Origin: Micrococcaceae bacterium
GTDB taxonomy: Bacteria > Actinomycetota > Actinomycetes > Actinomycetales > Micrococcaceae
DNA length: 64,000 nucleotides
Assembly (NCBI GenBank): GCA_013393415.1
Contig: JABXHI010000001.1
Span: 1-64,000 of the forward strand
Direction: 5' to 3'
Shown: positions 57,825 through 64,000 of the stretch, one piece after another
Layout: every line of letters starts with the position of its first letter
Position numbering within the stretch: the stretch's first letter is position 1
Program-made: the position numbers and the translations under genes
The notes under the pieces: generated by a model
The model's input: only the letters and a program-made list of their open reading frames with translations
What the model was told of the DNA's origin: nothing
Databases searched by the model: none

Positions 57825-59246
57825 ATGAACGCTTCACTATCAGCAGCTACCACTCCGGATCCCTATTCCTGGCAGTTCGTGGATGCAGTCAAACAATGGG
57901 TTGATGAGCACTTCGAATCCATTGTCGAAGAACTCGCAGAACTCGTGACATACAAATCATTAGCCTTCGAGGGCTACGATCGTGGAGCACTTGAAGCATC
58001 CGCACACCGGGTGGCTGAACTGTTTTCCGACGTCGGCTTCGACGAAATTCACCACCTGACTGAGACCGACGACGGTCAGACCTCCGGTCCCGCGATCATC
58101 GGACGCAAACACGCGGCGGGCAACAAATCTACAGTGTTGTTATATGCCCACCATGATGTACAGCCGGTTGGCGACCTCCACGCGTGGACCACGGATCCCT
58201 GGGTTGCGACCGAACGAAATGGTCGGCTCTACGGACGAGGAACTGCTGACGATAAGGCTGGCATCATCGTGCACCGAACAGCGATTCGCGCGCTGAATCA
58301 ACTCTTCGGCGAGCAGCACGGTTTAGGACTCACTGTGTTTATTGAAGGTGAGGAAGAAATCGGCTCACCGTTCTTTGCACAGTTTTTACAAAACCACAGA
58401 CAGCTCCTCAGCGCCGACACCATCGTGGTTGCAGATACTGCCAACTGGGGTGTCGGCGTCCCTGCACTGACGACATCATTGCGCGGCCTGCTGGATGGCA
58501 TCATCGAAGTTACCGTGGCAGACCATCCCGTGCACTCAGGTCTCTTTGGTGGCCCAATGCTTGATGCCATCACCATCCTGGCGCGAATCATTGCTGAGTT
58601 ACATACTCCAGACGGTGATGTAGCTGTAAACGACTTGGACCAATCTCGTTGGACCGATGCTGTCTATGACGAGAGTGATTATCGAAGCCAATCCGGTACG
58701 GTCGAGGGGCTCCATTTAGCCGGTACGGGTTCGCTGGCAGATCGACTATGGAATAAAGCTGCCTTGAACATCATCGGCATCGATGCGACGCCGATCAGCG
58801 AAGCATCAAATTCCATCGTGCATACAGCGCGTGCGAAGTTCTCTATGCGCCTGGGGCCGGGCATGGAACCAGCACAGGTGATGCAGTCTGTGACGGACTA
58901 CGTGAAATCGTTGAACGCTCACGGAGCCCGGGTCGAGGTATATCCAGGGGAGCAAGGCAAACCGTTTATTGTGGAATCTGATGCCGAGACCATCGAACTG
59001 ATGAAAACATCACTATCGGATGCCTGGGGGAGTGAAGCAATCGAAACAGGCTTGGGCGGTTCAATCCCTTTCGTCGCCGATCTCGTGGAAGCATTTCCAG
59101 ATGCCAATATTTTACTCACGGGCATTGAAGACCCCGACACCAAGGCGCATTCGCCAAATGAATCGTTAGACTTGTCAGTATTGCGCCATGCGATAGAAGC
59201 TCAGGTACTACTACTTGCCAGAATGGCTCATGACCCTGTGGAATAG
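57825..59246 (+). CDS. M20 family dipeptidase
   Basis: A cytoplasmic zinc peptidase of 473 residues. Metal ligands are seen in LLYAHHDVQPVG (first His and Asp), GRGTADDKAG, EGEEEIGSP (general base Glu) and KAHSPNES (last His). The dimerisation lid lies in the middle (HPVHSGLFGGP). It most resembles the CNDP-type dipeptidases that sit next to erpA in actinobacteria. ATG 57825 is preferred; an in-frame TTG at 57804 adds seven residues. Confidence 0.92.
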   Translation: MNASLSAATTPDPYSWQFVDAVKQWVDEHFESIVEELAELVTYKSLAFEGYDRGALEASAHRVAELFSDVGFDEIHHLTETDDGQTSGPAIIGRKHAAGNKSTVLLYAHHDVQPVGDLHAWTTDPWVATERNGRLYGRGTADDKAGIIVHRTAIRALNQLFGEQHGLGLTVFIEGEEEIGSPFFAQFLQNHRQLLSADTIVVADTANWGVGVPALTTSLRGLLDGIIEVTVADHPVHSGLFGGPMLDAITILARIIAELHTPDGDVAVNDLDQSRWTDAVYDESDYRSQSGTVEGLHLAGTGSLADRLWNKAALNIIGIDATPISEASNSIVHTARAKFSMRLGPGMEPAQVMQSVTDYVKSLNAHGARVEVYPGEQGKPFIVESDAETIELMKTSLSDAWGSEAIETGLGGSIPFVADLVEAFPDANILLTGIEDPDTKAHSPNESLDLSVLRHAIEAQVLLLARMAHDPVE

Positions 59247-59309
59247 AAATCAATGGCCGAGACGTTCAACATGTTGGACGCTGGTATTAGTTGCAACAAG
59301 GAGAACACG

Positions 59310-59699
59310 ATGACACAGACAGACAATATCGCCGACGAGCTGCCACAGGCGGCCCCCGCCGATAACCTGCCAACCCACGAAGTCGCACTGTCCGATCTGG
59401 CTGCAGGGAAAGTTCGTGACTTGCTGGAACAAGAAGGCCGCCCTGATCTTCGGCTGCGTATTGCGGTACAGCCTGGTGGATGTTCAGGTTTGATCTATCA
59501 ACTGTATTTTGATGAACGCGTACTTGATGGCGACGCCGTCAGCAATTACGACGGTGTAGAAGTCATTATCGATAAGATGTCGGTGCCGTACTTGGCCGGT
59601 GCATCAATCGACTTTGAAGACTCTATTACCAAGGTCGGTTTCACTATCGATAACCCACAAGCTGCAGGTTCCTGTGCTTGTGGCGACTCCTTCCACTAG
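59310..59699 (+). CDS. erpA: iron-sulfur cluster insertion protein (HesB/IscA/ErpA family)
   Basis: An A-type Fe-S carrier of 129 residues with the three conserved cysteines Cys58 (PGGCSG), Cys122 and Cys124 (SCACGD). The first 24 residues are an acidic extension. ATG 59310 follows AAGGAG and is preferred to an in-frame start at 59253. It probably supplies Fe-S clusters to respiratory and radical SAM enzymes. It ends before a strong terminator and the cytochrome oxidase genes. Confidence 0.93.
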   Translation: MTQTDNIADELPQAAPADNLPTHEVALSDLAAGKVRDLLEQEGRPDLRLRIAVQPGGCSGLIYQLYFDERVLDGDAVSNYDGVEVIIDKMSVPYLAGASIDFEDSITKVGFTIDNPQAAGSCACGDSFH

Positions 59700-59723
59700 A
59701 GCAAAAGACACAACCTTTGACCG

Positions 59724-59767
59724 AAAACGGCGGGTTGGCGTCACATAGGACGCTGACTCGCCGTTTT
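59724..59767 (+). terminator. terminator after erpA
   Basis: AAAACGGCG (59724-59732) pairs with CGCCGTTTT (59759-59767), and an inner GCGTC/GACGC pair (59738-59742, 59749-59753) extends the stem to about 19 pairs with three wobbles. The A and T runs on the two sides make it a good intrinsic terminator. Confidence 0.88.
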
Positions 59768-59919
59768 GCTGTCATGGTCCACATTTCAGGATAAAAAAGC
59801 ACTAGGCTAGTGCTCAGCCAAAGTTGTTTTGCTGTGACAGCGCTTAGAGCATCATGAGCAGAGTCTGTAGACTCAACAGCGAAACACTCGCACTGGAAAA
59901 TGAAGAGGAAGGGCCGTCT

Positions 59920-60834
59920 GTGAGACTGCTAGATCGAGCCGGCAGCCGCGGCAAAAGACTCCTAAAGGGGGGAGTCATTGGCGCCACGGCATTGCTTGTC
60001 TTAACTGCGTGTTCGGAGCAAGCGCAACGAGGCTGGTATCCCGGATCCAACGAGACGACCAACCACAATGAGCTGCTCACCAACCTATGGGTCGGAACCT
60101 GGGTAGCTGCACTTGTGATTGGTGTCATTACCTGGATCTTAATGCTGTGGGTTATCGTGGCGTACCGTCGTCGTAAGGGCGACAAAGGGTATCCGCGTCA
60201 GCTTGCCTACAATATGCCAATGGAAACCATGTTTACCGTGATTCCAATTATTTTGGTACTCACCCTGTGGGGCTTTACTGACCGCGTTGAACGCGAAATC
60301 AGCACCCCGGTGGAGGATTCACCACTGACCGTCACCGTTCACGGTAAGCAGTGGGCGTGGGACTTCGACTACGAATACACCACGGAAGACGGCCAAACAG
60401 AGGAGCGTCACCTCTACGGCGTTCAGGGACAACTGACCGGCGAAGAGGGCGTTGAAGATACACTGCCAACGCTCTACCTTCCCGTTGATGTGCCAGTTGA
60501 GTTCCAGCTGAAGTCACGCGATGTTATTCACTCGTTCTGGGTACCTGCCTTCTTGCAGAAGATGGACATTGTTCCAGGGCAGACAAACCGTATGTACCTC
60601 ACGCCAGGCGAGACCGGTGAATTCCACGGGAAATGTGCCGAGCTCTGCGGTGAATACCACTCCGAAATGCTCTTTAATGTTGAAATCGTTGACGAGGGCG
60701 AATTCTTGAATCAGATTCGTCAGCTGCCAGAGGGGCTGTCGGGTTCTGAACTCAACCGCAACCCGAACGAAAACCCAGAAGGTCAGCAGGACCAAGAGGT
60801 ACCTTTGGGCGATCCACAACGGATCGAGGAGTAA
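59920..60834 (+). CDS. ctaC: cytochrome c oxidase subunit II
   Basis: The copper A subunit of the aa3 oxidase, 304 residues from GTG 59920, which has GAGGAAGG upstream; an ATG at 59854 is an alternative. It is a lipoprotein: LLVLTACS with the lipidated Cys31. Two transmembrane helices follow (about 55-80 and 100-120). The CuA ligands lie in DVIHSFWVPAF and CAELCGEYHSEM. The C-terminus is Asn/Gln/Glu-rich. It is the first gene of ctaC-ctaD-ctaF. Confidence 0.95.
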   Translation: MRLLDRAGSRGKRLLKGGVIGATALLVLTACSEQAQRGWYPGSNETTNHNELLTNLWVGTWVAALVIGVITWILMLWVIVAYRRRKGDKGYPRQLAYNMPMETMFTVIPIILVLTLWGFTDRVEREISTPVEDSPLTVTVHGKQWAWDFDYEYTTEDGQTEERHLYGVQGQLTGEEGVEDTLPTLYLPVDVPVEFQLKSRDVIHSFWVPAFLQKMDIVPGQTNRMYLTPGETGEFHGKCAELCGEYHSEMLFNVEIVDEGEFLNQIRQLPEGLSGSELNRNPNENPEGQQDQEVPLGDPQRIEE

Positions 60835-60840
60835 AAGTAC

Positions 60841-62541
60841 ATGACTACTTACGAATACACACAAGACGAGAGTCAGTCACGCGTCCGGCCACAGGTAGTG
60901 CCCGTTTCAAAAGGTCGCCTTATCGTCAACTGGATCACGTCGACTGACCACAAGACAATCGGGTTTATGTACCTGATCACGTCATTTATTTTCTTCGGCC
61001 TCGCCGGCGTCATGGCGCTGCTGATCCGTGCCGAACTGTTCTCCCCGGGTATGCAGGTACTGCAGACGAAAGAACAGTTCAACCAGTTGTTCACAATGCA
61101 CGGCACACTGATGCTGTTGATGTTCGCGACGCCGCTATTTATTGGTTTCGCCAATGTGATCATGCCATTACAAGTCGGAGCACCTGATGTGGCCTTCCCA
61201 CGTCTCAACGCGTTGGCCTTCTGGTTCTTCCTTTTCGGATCGCTTATTGTCGTTGCAGGCTTCCTCACCCCTCAGGGTGCAGCGTCATTCGGTTGGTTCG
61301 CATATGCGCCGCTTTCGAACGCGACCTACTCGCCAGGAATCGGTGGAGACCTCTGGGTCTTTGGCCTCGCGCTCCAGGGCTTCGGTACGATTCTTGGTGG
61401 CGTTAACATCGTCACCACGATCATCTCAATGCGTGCCCCAGGTATGACCATGTGGCGCATGCCGATTTTCACTTGGAACTCCCTGATTACCGGTATTCTG
61501 ATTCTCATGGCGTTTCCACCGCTAGCGTCAGCACTGTTTGGGCTTGGACTCGACCGTCGCTTCGGAGGCCATATCTTTGACCCAGAAAATGGTGGCGCCA
61601 TTCTATGGCAGCACTTGTTCTGGTTCTTCGGGCACCCGGAGGTGTACATTATTGCGCTGCCGTTCTTTGGTATCGTCTCCGAGATCATCCCCGTCTTCTC
61701 ACGTAAACCAATCTTCGGTTATAAATCACTGGTCTTTGCGACCGCGGCCATTGCAGCACTATCCATGACCGTGTGGGCTCACCACATGTACGTCACCGGC
61801 TCGGTGCTCCTGCCATTCTTCTCGCTGATGACCATGCTCATTGCTGTGCCTACCGGCGTGAAGTTCGTCAACTGGATCGGTACCATGTGGCGAGGATCCA
61901 TCACGTTCGAGACTCCGATGCTGTGGAGCCTTGGTTTCATGGTGACCTTCCTCTTCGGTGGCCTGACCGGTATTATTCTGGCGTCGCCACCGTTGGACTT
62001 CCAAGTATCTGATACGTACTTCGTTGTCGCACACTTCCACTACGTTGTCTTCGGTACCGTGGTGTTCGCCATGTTCGCAGGCTTCTATTTCTGGTGGCCA
62101 AAATTCACCGGCAAGATGCTGAACGAAACGTGGGGCAAAATCCAGTTCTGGATGCTCTTCCTTGGCTTCCACGGAACCTTCCTGGTGCAGCACTGGTTGG
62201 GCGTCATGGGTATGCCCCGTCGGTACGCTGACTACATGGTCGAGGACGGTTTCACCGCGATGAACCAGTTCTCCACGATCTCTTCTATGCTCCTCGGCGC
62301 GGCAATCATTCCGTTCCTGTGGAACATCTACTACACCGCCCGTTATGGTAAGAAAGTCACCGTGGATGACCCATGGGGCTTCGGCGGATCCCTCGAATGG
62401 GCTACGTCATGTCCACCACCACGTCACAACTTCCACGCCCTGCCGCGTATCCGTTCTGAACGTCCAGCATTGGACCTACATCACCCAGAACTGATTCCGC
62501 TAGAGCGTCGTGAACAAATGACAACGAAGGTAGGTGCCTGA
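60841..62541 (+). CDS. ctaD: cytochrome c oxidase subunit I
   Basis: A 12-helix heme-copper oxidase core of 566 residues. MHGTLML carries a heme a ligand, [10 protein letters not shown] the CuB His and cross-linked Tyr of the D/K-channel enzymes, WAHHMY two further CuB histidines, and HFHYVVFGT the heme a3 and heme a ligands. It starts six bases after ctaC, and its end abuts ctaF. No subunit III (ctaE) lies in the window; in relatives that gene sits with qcrCAB. Confidence 0.97.
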   Translation: MTTYEYTQDESQSRVRPQVVPVSKGRLIVNWITSTDHKTIGFMYLITSFIFFGLAGVMALLIRAELFSPGMQVLQTKEQFNQLFTMHGTLMLLMFATPLFIGFANVIMPLQVGAPDVAFPRLNALAFWFFLFGSLIVVAGFLTPQGAASFGWFAYAPLSNATYSPGIGGDLWVFGLALQGFGTILGGVNIVTTIISMRAPGMTMWRMPIFTWNSLITGILILMAFPPLASALFGLGLDRRFGGHIFDPENGGAILWQHLFWFFGHPEVYIIALPFFGIVSEIIPVFSRKPIFGYKSLVFATAAIAALSMTVWAHHMYVTGSVLLPFFSLMTMLIAVPTGVKFVNWIGTMWRGSITFETPMLWSLGFMVTFLFGGLTGIILASPPLDFQVSDTYFVVAHFHYVVFGTVVFAMFAGFYFWWPKFTGKMLNETWGKIQFWMLFLGFHGTFLVQHWLGVMGMPRRYADYMVEDGFTAMNQFSTISSMLLGAAIIPFLWNIYYTARYGKKVTVDDPWGFGGSLEWATSCPPPRHNFHALPRIRSERPALDLHHPELIPLERREQMTTKVGA

Positions 62542-62542
62542 C

Positions 62543-62944
62543 GTGAAGATTAATGCGAAACTGTTCGCGATTCTTGGAACATTCTTTCTCCTAGTTGCGG
62601 TCGTGTACGCGATTTGGACTCGTGGGACTGAATGGGTTGGTATCCCAGCGCTTTTCGCTCTGGCCGCCATGCAGTACATGATTGCCTACTACCTGCGTCT
62701 TGTAGACAAAGAATACAAAACAGGCGTGGACGATCAGGAAGACGGTGAGATCGCGGAATACGCTGGCACCTATGCGCGATTCGCGCCGTGGAGCTGGTGG
62801 CCACTAGGCCTCGGCGTGTCTTGTGCCATCTTATTCATTGGAGTTGCTGTTGACTGGTGGATCTTCATCATCGGTCTCTTCCTGGGCCTCTTCTTCGTGA
62901 CCGGATGGGTCTTTGAATATTCCAAAGGTCAACACAAGCACTAA
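62543..62944 (+). CDS. ctaF: cytochrome c oxidase subunit IV (actinobacterial type)
   Basis: A 133-residue small subunit with four hydrophobic segments (about 8-24, 33-50, 82-101 and 103-122) and the polar EDGEIAEYAG segment in the middle, typical of the actinobacterial oxidase subunit IV. GTG 62543 lies two bases after ctaD; GTG 62534 overlapping ctaD is possible. It is the last gene before a strong terminator. Confidence 0.93.
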   Translation: MKINAKLFAILGTFFLLVAVVYAIWTRGTEWVGIPALFALAAMQYMIAYYLRLVDKEYKTGVDDQEDGEIAEYAGTYARFAPWSWWPLGLGVSCAILFIGVAVDWWIFIIGLFLGLFFVTGWVFEYSKGQHKH

Positions 62945-62966
62945 ACACACAGTGCCAATCCTCTAA

Positions 62967-63004
62967 ACCTACGGGTCTCAGTTCTTTGACTGAGACCCGT
63001 AGGT
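62967..63004 (+). terminator. terminator after ctaF
   Basis: A perfect 16-base-pair stem (62967-62982 with 62989-63004) with loop TCTTTG lies 22 bases after the ctaF stop. Only a short T-containing tail follows, but stability and place support termination of the oxidase operon. Confidence 0.85.
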
Positions 63005-63119
63005 CGTTAAGCCGACATTTCCAACGCAGGACGAGGTGGAGAGCAGACATCCCGGGTCCTTACGGTTCTGCTCTACACTGTAAATAATTGCACGTCACCA
63101 TAACTGTAGAGGTGGATCT

Positions 63120-63764
63120 TTGCTCAGCGAAAATAAACCATCAAATCGAAGATCTATTGGCCCCGCAATGCAATGGGCCAAACGAAACGGATCGACTGAA
63201 TATGCGGCCTCGAAAAGGAAGCGCATTCAAATCGACGTCGCCAACGCTATTGAGGAATTCGACCAACCCATGGATGGGGCGGGCTCATCAAATCAATGGT
63301 CTAGCCAAGATGTCAGTACAGCGTCGTCAAATACGCAACGCAATTGGGGGAGCGACCCGAGCGAGATTGTGTATAACCAGTCGCCGTCTGATCAGCCGCG
63401 GTATTCGAATCTGCCCGGTTATCAAGATGATGCAGAACGTAGTTCAGCGTGGAACTACTACTCGAGCGATTTGACCCACAAAGCGAGGCCTGATTGGGGA
63501 AATGGCTCAGGTTATACGGACTTCGGGCAGGCAGCTCAGAACACATTTGACACGGGCGCCCAGCAGGGGAGCCAGCAGTATTACGGCGGAGCAGGATATC
63601 GGCCACAGGCCCAAGTTGGCGCGCCCCGTCATAACGCACCGTCCACGAATTTTCAGTCGACAATGCAGGCGGAAAATAGATCCGTCACTTTGAAACAGAT
63701 CCTGCCCGCAATCCTAGTCGCGGGAATACTGGTGCTTGTGACAGTTTTGACTCTATTCTCCTGA
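63120..63764 (+). CDS. orphan tail-anchored, Gln/Ser/Asn/Tyr-rich protein
   Basis: A 214-residue protein that I do not recognise. TTG 63120 follows GAGGTGG. A basic N-terminus (about 1-36) leads into a long low-complexity region (about 45-185) rich in Ser, Gln, Asn, Tyr and Gly, followed by one C-terminal transmembrane helix (about 191-213, ILPAILVAGILVLVTVLTLF). No domain or enzyme motif is visible. The layout suggests a tail-anchored membrane protein with a disordered cytoplasmic part. It has its own position after the ctaF terminator. Confidence 0.65.
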   Translation: MLSENKPSNRRSIGPAMQWAKRNGSTEYAASKRKRIQIDVANAIEEFDQPMDGAGSSNQWSSQDVSTASSNTQRNWGSDPSEIVYNQSPSDQPRYSNLPGYQDDAERSSAWNYYSSDLTHKARPDWGNGSGYTDFGQAAQNTFDTGAQQGSQQYYGGAGYRPQAQVGAPRHNAPSTNFQSTMQAENRSVTLKQILPAILVAGILVLVTVLTLFS

Positions 63765-64000
63765 TCTGCGGGGTATGTGCTGCGTCTGAAGTCTGTTGGC
63801 CATGAAGAGACCGGTAGACGTGGCCATGAGCCAGGTAAATCGCGAACAGGCCGCTGAAGTTGCTCAACAGCGCTATCGACACTCCTACAGCAACTGCACG
63901 ACCGTTTCGGGCCACCCCAACCAGACAATGACCCTGACAACCCATCCCCCGTGCAAAAGCCCCGAGGACCCGGTTACGTGCTCAACCAGCGGGAAAACGT
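63765..64000. other. unassigned end of window
   Basis: No gene is convincing here. A forward frame from ATG 63802 (or 63826) stays open to the right edge but has no ribosome binding site and a poor composition after about 20 codons. Another forward frame without a start (about 63868-64000) has more gene-like codons (encoding QQLHDRFGPPQPDND and GPGYVLNQREN). In relatives, reverse-strand qcr genes follow this point. The sequence beyond the edge is needed. Confidence 0.4.

Noticed and set aside
63653-63945. Reverse-strand frames of 86-95 codons at the right end
   Set aside because: They overlap the orphan gene's C-terminus, lack binding sites and have no recognisable domain; a qcrB C-terminus could not be supported.
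1-64000. CRISPR array, prophage, toxin-antitoxin or secondary-metabolite cluster
   Set aside because: No direct-repeat arrays, phage genes or biosynthetic modules were seen; apart from the left-edge IS remnant, gene content is core housekeeping.

Overview
The window is a mostly ordinary stretch of actinobacterial chromosome. Gene order points to the Micrococcaceae (Micrococcales): dtd-rarA-rpsD-alaS-ruvX-mltG-aroE-aroC-aroK/B-efp-nusB-pyr operon-mihF-gmk-rpoZ-coaBC-metK-priA, then leuS, comEA/comEC, holA/rpsT/lepA/hemW, hrcA-dnaJ-rsmE-phoH-ybeY-CNNM-era-leuA-recO-uppS and ctaC-ctaD-ctaF. mIHF, an actinobacterial PriA without helicase motifs, DUF3097/DUF3043-type proteins and the ctaF-type oxidase subunit IV all support Actinobacteria. 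Base composition judged by eye is in the mid-50s % GC, low for the family; this resembles the Yaniella/Enteractinococcus branch more than Arthrobacter, but that placement is an inference.

Layout. 1-720: end of an insertion sequence abutting a broken UvrD-like helicase. 719-8851: translation fidelity, replication and cell wall genes (dtd, rarA, rpsD, alaS, ruvX, mltG). 8866-13868: shikimate/chorismate genes, including one open frame carrying both shikimate kinase and dehydroquinate synthase, then efp and nusB. 13869-22683: pyrimidine operon pyrR-pyrB-pyrC-(membrane protein)-carA-carB-pyrF behind a PyrR-type RNA switch. 22797-28942: mihF-gmk-rpoZ-coaBC-metK-priA. 28939-39313: hydrolase, glpK, leuS, degV, comEA-comEC, holA. 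39388-43087: rpsT opposite lepA-hemW. 43104-44465: two reverse-strand genes. 44576-51442: CIRCE-controlled hrcA-dnaJ-rsmE followed by phoH-ybeY-CNNM-era. 51465-53482: leuA behind a leucine-rich leader peptide. 53503-57735: recO, uppS, a hydrolase, pyrD and a DUF3043 protein. 57825-62944: a dipeptidase, a HesB/ErpA-type Fe-S protein and the aa3 oxidase genes. 63120-64000: an orphan tail-anchored protein and an unassigned end.

How the genes work together. Five of the six steps of UMP synthesis are encoded here (carAB, pyrB, pyrC, pyrD, pyrF; pyrE is not seen), with pyrR as regulator. The leader of pyrR can fold so that its ribosome binding site is paired, and it carries a hairpin with the CNGNGA loop recognised by PyrR. 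Most striking, CarA lacks the catalytic cysteine (Gly256) and histidine (Tyr347) of its glutaminase site while CarB looks intact. This organism's carbamoyl-phosphate synthetase is therefore predicted to depend on free ammonia, as vertebrate CPS I does.

Other points of interest are the leuA attenuator with a probably leaderless leader peptide, the aroK-aroB fusion, and a recO gene whose conserved N-terminus has no usual start codon, apparently because of an extra TA in a TATATA run that lies inside the leuA terminator. I saw no CRISPR array, tRNA, rRNA, phage or defence island. I found no wholly new multi-gene system; the degenerate CarA is the best candidate for new biology.
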